NCBI RefSeq assembly: GCF_020740795.1
Contig: NC_067312.1
Location: 43,796,405-43,860,404, forward strand
Direction of reading: 5' to 3'
From: Apus apus
Lineage: Eukaryota > Chordata > Aves > Apodiformes > Apodidae
Length of the DNA stretch: 64,000 bases
Shown here one piece after another: positions 1 through 12,863 of the stretch (position 1 is the stretch's first letter; each line of letters starts with the position of its first letter). The notes beneath the pieces are model-generated. The model was not told where the DNA came from, did no database searches, and saw nothing but the letters and a program-made list of their open reading frames with translations. The translations under genes and the position numbers were made by a program.

Positions 1-3000
1 ATGGCTCATACTGTCATTGTAAGATGACGCAGAAGTGCATCACCATGGAATATCATGACTTGTCAGGACAGGCACTGCTTCTAGCTTTCCTTTAATGGCT
101 GACCTACCACTGAAATTAAATTTAAAAGTTGTCATACTGATGTCAGCTTGTAAATATTACTAGGAGTCAAAGTTACAGATAGAAAGCTGGCAAGAAAAAT
201 CACTCACCTACTCAATATCAAAGATTTGTGTCTGTGCCAACAGTAGCAAGACAGAGCCAGAGAAAGTATGTTGTAGTAACATTACATATTGCCATTCTGT
301 GTAAAAACACTGGACCAAATTCAGCCTTCTGTGTAAGCAAAGGCAGTTCTGTGAACACTTCTGGTGCTGTACCTACCTGCTTACACCCATGTGGCCCAGA
401 ACCATATGTCTAAGTTACATTAAGTGACTGAGAGGAATTTGCTTAAACTGATGCAGACAGAGAAAATTCAGTTCTAGGGTCAATGGCATAACCTCAGCTC
501 ACAGTGCTGGGGCTTGGGTATTAGGGGATAAAAAATTTCCAGTCTGAACTCTGAAAGAGAGAAAAATGGCAGAGCAACACCCACAGGGACAGTGTCCTTT
601 TCCAGCTGAAAACTCCCCTGAGTGTCAGGCTATGGGGGAAGATCCTAGTTCCTTTCAGCTGATGTTGCTTTTCCCAACAGGACCCAGAAAGGTGGTCATA
701 TACAACTTCTCAAAGCATGTTGCCAAGTGTGCACACCTGCCCAGCTCCCCTCCTCCCTAAGCAGCTACTCTCACCCATTCTGCCTGCAGCCTGATAGGCT
801 ACAGGCTTTTTTCCCTTGTATCTGCTGCACAAAACTTCATTATGCCAAGACTGGATTTTGGCCTCAGTGTTGTTTATTTCCAGTCTTACTTTGTACAATA
901 GCTTTTTTCCCTTGAAATGTGGTTTTCTTAAACCAGATAAAAGCATTATTATGGAAAATAATGTGGTGAGGCAGTGGGGCTGCAAACCGCTTAAACCTCA
1001 ATGTAGATTGTTCTGTAACAAATATTGCTGGTATGTGGGCAATAACCCTGAATAATTTTATTAATTAGCTATATGCCAGTGGCTGTTTCTAAAGGGTACA
1101 CTATTTACACTGTAGATAGTTGAACATGTAGTTACATGTTAAGGATGCGTGTTATTCTATTGTTATTAACTCTGTGAATATAAGAAAAAAAATATACATT
1201 ATAAAAGCAGGTGATCTAATTTACATCATAGCTAATACTAAATTTTTTTCGTGTCTCTTAGCATTAAGATACATATTTTTTATTCAAAGCTGCTTGTATG
1301 TTCAGCATAACAACCATTTTCCCTGTGTTTTCCACTCTATTTTAGAGGAAGGTCATACCATATACACTGCTAAACAAAACTACATGTATTTAGTGTTCAT
1401 ATACAAGTTCATTATAAAAAAAAAAGCATATGGGGTAGAAAGAATTTGTTTAAATCTGTAGAAATATTTCATGCTACTGGAGCTGTTGGTTTTATAAGGC
1501 TAACTTGCTTGTTTATTGCAGGCTGTCACTAGTTGTTGCAGTTGAGATTGTTTCAATGACCTTACTGTGAATTTCTGTTAGTATAGATTGTACTTTGCAT
1601 CTTAAGTGTTTATAATATTTGTTTTGGGGATAACTGCTAGGTTTTTGTAATATTTATTTCGTCTACATTTTTAATCCATGCTCTCTGTTTTACCTCTGAT
1701 ATTAGTAGAGTCTTGGCCTGGGAATACTATATAGTTGGTGTCATGAAGTAAGCGTTTGACAGCTTTACATTAATATTATGTACTACAATTTGATGTCTGC
1801 ACAGAGAGGGCTAATGGCAACACTGGAGCTGGAATTGCTAATACTATGCTGAGCACACCTTGGGCATGCATTTGCACAACTGATGCCAAAATGTGTTGAT
1901 ATTGGCCTTTCAGGTGAATGAAGAGTCAGAAGAAGGGACATAGTGAAAATTAGCTCAGTAAAGGAAAAAGAATTAAATGAGATTACAAGAAACAACACTG
2001 AATGAGACCTAGGCTTTTTGTGATAGCTCTAGAGAGCTTTAAAGAAAGGAACTAAAGCACCAGCTGAAGAAAATCTCTGCTGCGTTCATCTCACTTTAGT
2101 TTGTTATTCCAGCGAATGTGCCCTATGACATTCAGTTCACACTGACTGTAACCATGTGTAGTGGAATGTGACCACCACTCTGGCAGCCTCCCAGCCTGCT
2201 TCCCTACCCATGATGCTCTTGGTAACTGAGGAGTATATAAAACCCTGGTCCCTCATCAAACTTACTAGGGGTTGTAGGCACTATGTGACTTTCACATTTT
2301 TCTAGCGTGTCTTAGCTCTTCTGCAAGCGGTATTCAGCCATTCACTTTTTGCTGACAGAGGACTCGTCCCATACTTTCTGTAACAAAAGGAGAAAGTGTA
2401 ATGAGGCGTAAGCCAGGGAACTGCAGATTTTAACAACAATGTCTTGTGTTCCTGGACGCTTCATGATTTTGCTCATCAATGGATCTTGCTCCAAATCAGG
2501 AAGCCAGCAACTGTTCGTCTATTTTACAGTCAGATTACAGTTATTTGTTAAACACTGTAGGCTTTATTCTCCCCTAATTTGCCATGCTGCAACTCAGAGT
2601 AAGGATCCAAGCCCATGAGGCAGGATAGGTCTTTATTCTTATGCTTGTTAGACAACGCATAGCACTCTCTGTCTCTGTTTTAATGCATATGATCTTGTAT
2701 CTCAAGTGACAAAAATCTATGGATTAAAATATTTCTCCTAAGCTGAGTTTTCCACAGTCAACTCAAACCTGAAAACATCTCTGACTGCTAAATTATAATC
2801 TACTCCCAAAACCAGGAAAGAACCCAGGAAATCCTGTAGCCTAATGCTGCACTCCCAAAGGGTGTTGTGTTGCACTTGGAAGGTTGCTCTTCAGCACACA
2901 ACTGTGTGGCTTTCCTCACCACTTCTTCTGCTGGCAGAATACAGGACTGTGCAACACCTTCCAAGGTTGTAATTCCAAAGTCACGTTGAAGAAAATAAAT

Positions 3001-6000
3001 GTGTAATGATCAACATCCTAACATTTATTACTGTCATGTAAATATTGCATTAGAGAAGTGAATTTGCACAGTGTACTGCTGTTGATATTTGAGTTGATGA
3101 GAGCTGACTTTTTAGGAACTAGGTAGGGTAGAGTGACTGAAGTACTTTGTGCACATGGAGTGCGGCTCCCATCTTGGAGGTAGTTTACCAGCATAAATCT
3201 CACCTGGATCTGTAGGGTTAAAATTGCTCACATCTAATTGATATTTTCTGACTGTTTATTGGCATAGGATCTTGGGGCTGGAGAGAGGGAACAGGATGGA
3301 AGAAGGAAGGACTCTCAGTTGCAATCCCAAGATACAAATTCCTTGCCATAATTTTTAGGTGCTGGAAGACACATTATAGGTCTGTGAGTCACAGGGAAGA
3401 GACTATAGAAGTGTGAGTGGCTATGAAAACCTCCACTAGTGACTTCTCAGTAGCTGAGCTGAAGGTTTTGTTCAGCTGGGTTGCTTTCCACCCCCACAAC
3501 AAAAGTGCAGGCTTTCAAAAAGGAAGTTGGTTATATGCAAACTCGAGGCAAATACCTAATAAGCTTGTTAAATAATTAACATAGTATATCACACATGGTG
3601 CAGCATCAAACTTGGCAGCTACAATCATCCCCACTGTACTGCTAGTACTTCTCTAGTGCTAAACTGGTTTATACCAGCTGAGGATCTGGCCCACATAGCA
3701 TATGGAATTTCGTGGATAAGCTGCTACCTCTCTGTCATACTTAATCACTGACAAATACAGGCCAGTTTTTTATGGTATGTATACGTTGAATTTACTGGAT
3801 GATCTTTCTCATTCTGCCATCAGTTCAAGCAGTCAATTAAAACAGTTGTTGCAAATGCAGTGTGCTGGAGTCAGAGCTGATCACATGCTGGCATTTAGTT
3901 TTCTTGATAAAGAATAGAGGAAATAGCGCAAACAAGTATGCTTGATTGCTTTCCCACCCCCGTTCATCCATTTCTGAATCATATTGGATTAACAACACAT
4001 TTGAGACAAAGATATTGAATTCTATTAGCATTGCTTCTTCACTGGTCTCGTTATTAAATGCTACATTATTAGCTACTTGGGTAACGCATACATTCTTCCT
4101 GTACCATTCCTCAGAAAATAAGCAAAAGCCAAATCGTTTTGTGGCATACTGAAGCCAGTGTTGACTTTATGCAGCAGATGTTCATCTAGCCACATATGTA
4201 GATGATTTCATAGATGGGGTGAGTGTGCTTACTAGTCATACACATTGCTTTTTTTCCTCCTGCCTGAATCTCTCCTTAGTGTTGTGTTTTGTTTTGTTTT
4301 GTTTTAATGGAGAAAGTAGAGCACTGTGCAACCAGTCATGACCTTTCCTGTCTTTAACCAACATTTTTTTAATGCCCCAATTCCAAGCTGACCTCCTTTT
4401 TCAGAGCTATCTTTGGAACTCAGATAATACTATGAATATACATCCATCAGCTTCATTAGTAGTGTTTTAATGGTGATTTTCTTTCACTGCTTATTTTTCC
4501 CCTGCTGTTTATATTATGGCAATATTATCTTTATCAACATAGAAAATAGTAAAGGGAAATCCAATTTGTTTCTTTAGATTTATCTCTATTTTTAGGACAT
4601 TTCTGAGGGCTGCACTTCATTTGTGTTTTTGAAACTAAAGAACTTGCAAGACTACTTGAAGCTTTTGTTTGGTCTAGAGAGTAGGAGTTACTTGCTTTGC
4701 TGTCACTGTCTTAAACAGCTTCAACAGCTCTGTGCATCTAATTAGCTGCTGTACTAATACTAGTAACACATGGCTCATAGGAAATCACAATCAGCAATAT
4801 GTCTAAGAAACGTAGACATCTAAACATATTAAGGAGCTCATGGTGTGAAGATCAAAATTGCTAACATGTTCCTTGCCATGTAGATGCGAGAACACACAGT
4901 GTTTGGTATGTTGCAATACTGAGCTACCCCAAAACAAAGCTTTCTACAATTGTTATTCTTTTAAATTTCAAGCCTCACCTCTGACACCCTGTGGTGCTTT
5001 CCCCTGCTAGTTGTCACAGCAGTGTATTAAAATGGCAGTTTGTCATTGCAGGGGGTTTCTGAATGAAGCATGTTACATCAGTGTCCTGGCTCTAGAATAT
5101 TGCTCACCAGTATCGTGGCTAGGTTCTTAGCAAATACACTCAATTTAAGCAGTCTGTGTATATTCAAAGCTTCTCTCTATCGATATCAATTGCCTTGAGT
5201 GTTTTCTGCAGGTCAAATGGTGAACAGAACCAGTGGATTTTTTATATATATAAAAGTCTATGTATGGTCTAAGCAAGGCATGGTTTGGGCAGGGTGTGTT
5301 GCCTGTGCCACCAGATGTAAAAGATCTTTTTCCACTATCCCATCTGTTCCTTGACTCCACCTTCATTCCTCTTTTTCTCTTATCATATTGCTGCTCTTCA
5401 GTTTAATTAAAATTTCTATCAAACCCAGAACTATTGTGATGAAATGTAAAGTTTATAATGTTTATACCTGCTTCATAACAGCAGCAAGTCCCTTGGCTTG
5501 CTGAAAATTAATCCTGTATGATTTTAGGAAACACATGCCAGTCCTTGAGAAGGAGAAAATTATGTCTTGGAGACTTCTTTGCCTATTAATGTCCAGTTGT
5601 TTCTGGTACCCGTTACTGCAGCTTCAGCACCCAACACAGACAGCTGACAATGCCCAGATTTTTTTGTGCATTTTGCAAAAGGAAATGGAAACTGACTGCG
5701 TCTGTGCATGGGTGACAATCTTATACTTAAACAGAGCCAAGAAATCAAAATACCCACCTGATACTACTTGAAAGGTCAAATTAAATTTTTAAATTCAGAA
5801 GCTTAAACCCAGGTTATATAGAGTTACAAGTGTAGGCCATAGTAATATATTAGACAACGAGGCTGCCAGGGAACCTTTGTTGCTGGCCTCAGGTGCTATG
5901 AAGATTTTTCTAGCTGTATGTTGGAAAATATGCTTCACTCCTGAAATCAAGAAGTGACTTGCGGCCTCCAGCCATTGCAAAGTTTGCTGTGAACCTGCTA

Positions 6001-7340
6001 GGAAGCAGGATCCCAGTGATTTATTCCAGTCTGGAGCAGAGCACAGATATTTATATGACAACCAGAAAAGCTCTGATGATCCCTTTCCCTAAAAGCCTTG
6101 CTAGTTACCCATGACAATAACCATAGACAAATCACCTTCAGACACATCAAAAACGATGAGTAGGTGTTGAATTTGTGGTGAGGAATATCAGAAACAGAAA
6201 GACAGAAACTTGCTTCTTAAGAAGAAAGTAAGTGCCTTGCTTGCTCTGCTCCAGAGTTCAGCCTGCAGCCTGCAGCGAGTAAGAACAGCAACAACTTAAC
6301 CAGCAGTGAGGTAACAGTAATCGAGAGCTAGTTGATGGCTGCCCAGTCCACAGAGTATCTGCTTTAATGAGCCTACAATGAAAGCCTTGGTGCTTCAAAA
6401 CAGGAAACTCAAGCTCACTTTGCTTGGATGTGAAACACTTAACAGCTCAACCCACAGTCAGCACTGAGCACACATTTTCTGCTCGGTGAGGTCCAGTCCT
6501 CCATGCAGAGCATGGCCATTTTGAACAGTAACGTAGACCACTGCAGCTTGCATCTACCGTAGTTCAGAGGAGCAGACAACACACTGTACTGATGCAAAGG
6601 TTCTGCAAAAATGCCTGTTAGCAGTTGAGATATGAAAACTGACAGTGTTATATAGTCAGAGGTAGCGACACAGAGGGCAGCTAAAATCTCATCTAATCTT
6701 CATGAAGTTAACTTTCATGACGTTAATTCAACCACAATCTATAGAGAGGTGTGGAAATCTCAAAAAAGCTTATTTTTGCTCTTTAGTCATAAGATGTCCT
6801 TGGAGTTAAACACTGGCATACACTTTGATACAGAGGAATCTGATCTCATTTCTTCCACTGAGGAGGTGTGGCCATCACTCTGTAGAGGCCAGAAATTAAA
6901 GAAAAACTACTGACAAGTATGAGAGCTATTCTGTCACACTTAGAGGGTGGTTATGCATGGAGGAGTACCAGAGCATGTTCCCAGCTAACAGGTGATGAGT
7001 TAGTCACTGGAGTACCCAGGACATACCCTTGTCAAAAGATGCTGTAATTTTGTTTTCTTCAATATGTAGTTCTAAGTCACTGAATTCTGCAAATAGGAAC
7101 ATAAGACAACTTTCTTTGCTTGCTGCTGCACCCTGTAGAGCATAAAGCTCATAAAAAATACTCCATGTGAACAGTCAGTTAAATATTGGCCTGGTTGATG
7201 GAGTCAGTGAGCATACAAGTGTTAACATTGATGGCTTGTTTAGTTTGTTGCAGAAAACTGTTGTGTGACAAACATTCAGTTTTATTGTTTAAAATAGATT
7301 TGTTTTTATTTGTGGCAAATAGAAAAAACAAGGAAGGAGA

Positions 7341-7391
7341 TGAATGGAATGGAATGGGATGGAATGGAATAGAATAGAATGGAATGGAATA
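7341..7391 (+). repeat. GGAAT/GAATA pentanucleotide tandem repeat
   Basis: About ten tandem 5-bp units of GGAAT, with variants such as GGGAT and AGAAT, form an imperfect array. This is a simple-sequence tract, not a gene. The unit resembles the GGAAT motif of vertebrate satellites, but the array is only about 50 bp, so it is best called a microsatellite. Confidence 0.85.
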
Positions 7392-7911
7392 AAACCAGTT
7401 TTGTGGAGGCGTTAATCATTAAGTTGAAATAGAATACTACGACAAATGGTGTTTCTACAGCCGATGATACAGTTTATTACTAGGGAAGTTTGGTGTATTT
7501 TCAGGATGGCTATAGCAAATTCTTTTCAAATTACAGAAGGATATGGGCAGGATTTATAATAGGAATAAACAGAGTGAATTTGAGTCATGAAGCACAGCTA
7601 TGAAAGTGAACACAGAATATCCTAGTTCCATACTGAGAAAGTTTAACTGAAAACCAGATTCCTGTGTGCCATAATTGGAGGTGAGGCTGTCCAGTAAACA
7701 CCCTTCGTGCTTGCTTGCTCACTAGTTGACAGCACATGGTTCTTTTAAACCATGTCTTTGATATTTTTACTCCAGACTTATATACACTCCTAAGACTGGA
7801 TTGGTTCTCATAGTCAAGTTCTCTGCATTCTGTAAGTTGTCAAAAGTGGTAGCATTAGACAGCTGCATTTAGTCCAGCTGTGTTAAATTGTGCTTCCAGT
7901 TTCCTTCTGGC

Positions 7912-7937
7912 TTTTTTTTTTTTTTTTTTTTTTTTTT
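7912..7937 (+). repeat. Poly(T) homopolymer tract
   Basis: An uninterrupted run of 26 T. It could be the poly(A) tail of a minus-strand retroposed sequence or plain slippage. No adjacent retroposon body was recognised. Confidence 0.9.
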
Positions 7938-9175
7938 AGATTATCTCTCAGCCATGTCATTTGTATGGAGAAGTTCATGCCTCCTTTTCCCATTAGTTTC
8001 TTTTGTTGATGTGGACCATCAACATACTTTTCATAGGGTGACCTTTTACTTCAAAGAGGTAATGGTTCTGTTTGAGTCACAATCTGCAAATCCACATTGT
8101 GTATTTACTAGAGACATCTGTCTTTATAATCTTCATAGTTCTTCAGCTCCCTAGCCACCTTACTGATGCTACCTTTAGCCAATAAAAACTAGTTGGTACT
8201 TTTCTATTAATGCTAAATGGCAAACATAACATGGCCTTTAGCCCTTTCCTAAACTGTTTGTTTTATTTAAGTTAGCAGGATCAGCTACTCTCTTGATTTT
8301 AATATCCAAGGTGTTTTCAAGATGTTGATTCCACACAGGTCCATTTCTTCCCTCTTAAATTTCCTGTTATCCTTATTTCCCTTCTTACATACTAGGGCCA
8401 AGTTTATATTGTCATAAAATGTTTATTTTCCCGTGAACTTGTGAAATACGCCTGAAGAAATTAATTACAAAAGCCTATATGTCTCATTTGTGAGAAAAAT
8501 TATTGCAGAGGGTATTAAATAGCAACATGCAGAAAAATTAATAAAAAGAATGAAGAGGTAGAAGCAGTTGCACATTTTATGGTGATTTGGGATTCTAACC
8601 TCTTGCTGCAGAAAACAACAAAAACTAGAGAGAACCGAAGTAAAATTAGCTATGCATCTAAAATCAGACTTTCATGAAGTTGAAATGTGATACACAAATT
8701 AACCAAATGCTTAAATTGGCATTGAAAGCTAAGTGGAAACTGTAAAGAGAACTTGAGTGCTAGATTAATTTGGTTATGCTGGCCTGAGTCAGAGAGAAGG
8801 CAGGCAGCCATGGTAAGTGTTAGAGCCCAAACACTGTCTTTCATATTACAGTCATCCATCCTAGAAATGATCACAGTATGAATCTCCTGATGGACAGGTT
8901 CCTCACAAGCAGAGATGCATGACTTTTTTTTAGCACAGTGAAAACTGGAAGATGGCTTTTGGGGATCCTTACATGGTATGCAGTTGCCAGGATCTCTAAG
9001 ACAGCTGTGTGCCTTTCAGATGAACATTTTCAGAGTAGCTATCCTGCCTGAACTCAGCTCACACCAGCTGGTCTTTATCCAAAGCCTGATTTCCTTTAAT
9101 GCTCTACATATGTTCATGTTTCAGTTGGATCTACAGGTGGGCACTAAGTCCATGATACTCACATGGATATTGTGA

Positions 9176-9400
9176 GATCCTAGAATGACAGAACGGTTTG
9201 GGTTGGAAGGGGACTTCAAGATCATCTAGTTCCAAGCTCCCCTGCATGGGCAGGGAGACCTCACACTAGAAAAGAGTGCTCAAAGTCCCGTCCAACCTGG
9301 CCTTCAGCACTGCCAGGAATGGGCCATCCACAACTTCCCTGGGCAACCCGTTCCAGAACTTACAGCATCTTTCCAATATTACCACAGAAGCCTCTCCTAG
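9176..9400 (-). mobile_element. CR1 LINE, 3'-terminal fragment
   Basis: The plus strand reads as the reverse complement of the conserved CR1 3' region: an AGAATGACAGAACGG-like start, then a block like GTTGGAAGGGGACTTCAAGA, then wording typical of the CR1 3' end (ATCATCTAGTTCCAA, CCAACCTGGCCTTCAGCACT). The element therefore lies on the minus strand and is truncated upstream, as most CR1 insertions are. Coding sequence is absent. Confidence 0.88.
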
Positions 9401-11889
9401 CCAATGTGTACTGCAGAAGGTCATTCTATAGCACCAAAGAATAGACGTATTTGCCTATGCTGGTATGGTGGGCATCCAAAGACCCCACACAGGAGCACCC
9501 GCCACACAATGTTTTCTCTTTTGCAGGATTTTTATGTCTGCTTATTAGTGACACACATAAAAGAACAAATATATTTCTTCTCGGGATTTCCTAATCTAAG
9601 ATGCCTGCATTCATACAACATTGTACTTACACAGTAAAATCACCTACTTGTAGGACATGCCAGAATTACTCTGTATGCATAACTGATTTACTCAGCACTT
9701 TCCAGAATGCTTGTGACAGTGAGCCTACACAGGATTTCTGGAAGTGCAAACTGGGATCAGAGCTGTTGGGCACTTACAACAGGACTTTCACATATTCTTT
9801 AGCATATTTGCATTATGGTGTGGATTGCTGTAGAACTTCAAAATGAAGAATGATTAAAGAGACCAATGTTTCCTGTGTTGCTCGCCCAGTTTCGTTGGAC
9901 AGAAAGTACAGGGGTAATTCTGGTGGAAAGCCGTCTGCTTCCAGTGTGTCTCGTAGTATCAAAATGAGCCCATGTATTGTTACAGCTGTGCACCTCTGGA
10001 CATTACTGGTCTGAAACTCCAAGATAAGCACCTGATAAGTCCGCTATTAAGTTATGTCATCCGGGAAGTTGCGAAAGCCTTGAAACTGACTGTCTTAAGA
10101 AACAAAAAAACTCTACCTTGAGACAGCCTTTTTGTCATAAATGTTACCTTTTGGTATATCTTTTCATTGACAAACTCTAATAGCTTCCCCACTCCACAAC
10201 AAAATAAATGTCTGATCTGAAAAAGAAGAGACTGAAAATCCTGGGTCCTGCAGTCCCTAAGGGATTTTGTAATTGTCATTGATGTTACCTGTGAGGCACT
10301 CAGTTACTATCGGTATGTAGCAGTATCAGTAATTAGTTAGACACTGATAACTGCAATTGTGGGAAATATTGTCACAATCCAGTGGAAGATTTCTGTTCCT
10401 TCTCCCTTTGACCCTCCCAGCAAAAGACAATAAAATAGTGGTGACAGGATAGGATTAATTTTTCCAATCACAGCTAACACAATAGGTGAAATAAAATCCA
10501 AAGTGGTAAGAGTGGAAGGGAGACAGAAATGTGTCAAATTACTTTGCTAGAAATTGAATCCGTGTACATTCCTGATATGGTCCAAGCCCAAACCTCAATC
10601 TGAACTCCAAAAGACCTTGGAAAAACAGGAATCTCAATGTGAACATAGTGGCTTGTTTCCTCTCTTAGACCCAGTCTACCTCATGAGCCACAGATGCAAG
10701 AAAGTGTAAGAGAATTATGACATGCCCTACAATATCTTAAAAGAAAATAAATTAATCAATTAAACTGAAAAGAAAAACAAGTGTGACCAGCTTATTGTCT
10801 TTTGAGATTTCTGTGTGTCAAATCCTGCTTTGAAATACAGACCCTTAGAATAAGTTCACTTTGTCAGAGCAAGAAGAACCTTGTTATTCTCAAAAAGACA
10901 AGGATGAAAACATATAACATTGGCTTTTAAAATGTATACCAGACACATGGCAGGAGAGTAATAATGAGAAGTAAGAGCAGAGAAAGCAAAGCAGAAAATG
11001 ATAGGAAATTCTTTTCTTTAACCTGCACGTTTTCTGTATCTTATTTTCTTAATTGAGCAGTTATAGTGCCCATAATTCGTAATATTAAATTGGCAACAGA
11101 GAGCAGGTTTCTGTGAGATGAACAAATTTGAACAATGCAACTCATAATTATGAATATTTTTTATGTACTTAAATACACAGGAAGGGCTTTCTCTCTGTCT
11201 GCAAAGTATTCCTCTAACATCAAACAGCCTTGCCCTTACTCGTGACCAGCATGGTGGAGCTTAGCATTCCTGCAGGGTCCCACTCAGTCTATTGTCAGCA
11301 TGAGCACTTTGAGTGGGAATCACTGAAGGATCATTGCAATGGGGTCTGCTATAAATTTGCAGGTTATTGTCAGTGAGGATTGCCAGAAATGTTGCAGGGG
11401 AACATGATACCCATCTTGAAACACTGATTAATCAAAATCAGAACATCCTGTGGCTGTTTTTACAAATCTTCTTACAAAACACAGGCACATTTCCAAACTC
11501 ACCTGCCAGGCAAGTTTCATTCAAATGCCTGCCTGGTTCCATGCCAGCTAGCCAACCCAGCAGTCTGCTGGGGAGACAAAATGCCAGGCAGCGTCAGACT
11601 TCCCATTGCTTGCACAGCCTGTTGAACAAAGTGCCTCAGCACTGGGAAACCCTGGGCTTGCAGGCTGTCCATCACAAACCTAGGCTGCCTATCAGCCTTA
11701 AATACAGACAAAATCAGGGTTGCCTCTCCTGAGAAGGGCAAGAGAGATGTTTGCTTGGGACTTCTGCAACAGGAGCAGTAAATGAGGGATGAGGAGGAGT
11801 AAGGGTACAAGAAGGACAGGAAAATCAGTCCTGCAACTGACCTTGTTTTGCAGGAGTTCCACTTCTGGATACAATACCTTTTGAGGAGG
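9401..11889. other. Intergenic DNA, nothing recognised
   Basis: Mostly unique AT-rich sequence. A 121-codon plus-strand frame (11367-11732) and a 130-codon minus-strand frame (11517-11909) overlap each other, but neither shows a motif, compositional bias or similarity I recognise. Both are treated as chance frames. Confidence 0.5.
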
Positions 11890-12863
11890 GGAACACTAAA
11901 TTGGCTCAATTACCTGAAAATTCCCCCCACTCTGGCAAGGGGAGGAGAAAATTCAACTAGAAGCTTGTGGGCTGAAACAAAGATGGGGGATGTGTTTTCA
12001 CTCACCACTTACAGTCACAGGCAAAACAGACTCAACTTGGAGAAAAAAATCAATTTAATTTATCACTAATCAGATGCAAACAGAACAAAGAGACAACAAA
12101 AAAACAAAGCTTAAATACTTCACCCCACCCCTCCTTTCTTCCTGGGCTCAAATTACTTTGTTCTCAATTTCTCTACCTCCTTTGCCCTAGCAGCACAGGG
12201 TTCAGAGGACAGGGTTTTAGAGTCAGTGCATCACATGTTGTTTTCTGCCACTCCTTACTCGTCAGAAAGGATTCCTCACAGTCTTTCCCTGCTTCGTTGT
12301 GGGGTCCCTTCCATGGGAGAGAGTCCCCCATGAACCTCTCCAACATGAGTCCCTTCCATGAGTTGCAGTCCTTGAGGAACAGACTGCTTCAGCACAGGCT
12401 GTCTACAGAGTCATGGGCTGTTTCAGAAAGAGTCACCTCCCCTGATGCAGGTTTCTCCATGGCTGCAGGTCCACATCTGCTCCTTTGTGGTCCTTCACAG
12501 GCTGCTCCACTGTGCTCCTCCATGGGTTGCAGAGGGACAGCCTGGCATCTCACCATAGACTGCAGAGAAAGGTCTGCTTGGGCACCTTCTCCCCCTCCTT
12601 CTTCACTGACCTTGGTATCTCTGCTCCAGCATTGCTCTGATCTCCCCGGCATTGCTCTCACTTCCCTGTCACCTCTGACCTGAGGACCTACAGTAGTTCA
12701 TTTCCCTTTATATATGTTTATCACAAAAAGCACATCCATTGTCACTGATGAACCCAGATTTAGCCAGAGGTGTGGCCACGTTTTTGGAGCCAGGGGAGCT
12801 TACAGCAGCTTCTCATAGGAATCACCCCTGTCCACCAAAACCATGCCACACCAAGCCAACACA
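11890..12863 (-). mobile_element. Solo LTR of an avian endogenous retrovirus (family different from the 36-62 kb LTRs)
   Basis: Read on the minus strand, this begins TGTGTTGGCTTGGTGTGGCA at 12863. It continues through a block with GCTGCTGTAAGCTCC and then degenerate internal units built around CATGGG/CCATGG spaced at tens of bases (12290-12550). It ends in a block containing CAAGTTGAGTCTGTTTTGCC and CTGTGACTGTAAGTGGTGAG. I recognise this order as a common avian LTR type. No internal retroviral genes adjoin it, so it is a solo LTR. The right edge is fairly clear (12863); the left edge and any target duplication are not. Frames at 12297-12683 and 12389-12661 are LTR shadows. Confidence 0.72.

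Larger units (their letters stand above)
1..9175. other. 5' flanking intergenic DNA, no gene recognised
   Basis: About 9 kb of AT-rich sequence with no open frame resembling a known protein; all frames are short and lack domain-like composition. The only recognisable items are simple-sequence tracts: a TTTTG run near 4285-4306, a GGAAT-like tract at 7341-7391 and a 26-nt T tract at 7912-7937. A TATA-like element lies near 2233. No CR1 or LTR similarity was noticed, but old decayed repeats could be missed by eye. Confidence 0.6.

Noticed and set aside
11367-11909. Two opposing frames of 121 and 130 codons
   Set aside because: They overlap each other on opposite strands, with no motif, splice context or codon pattern to favour either.
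12297-12683. 128-codon frame in the 12 kb region
   Set aside because: Lies in the LTR's repeated CATGGG units; a repeat shadow.
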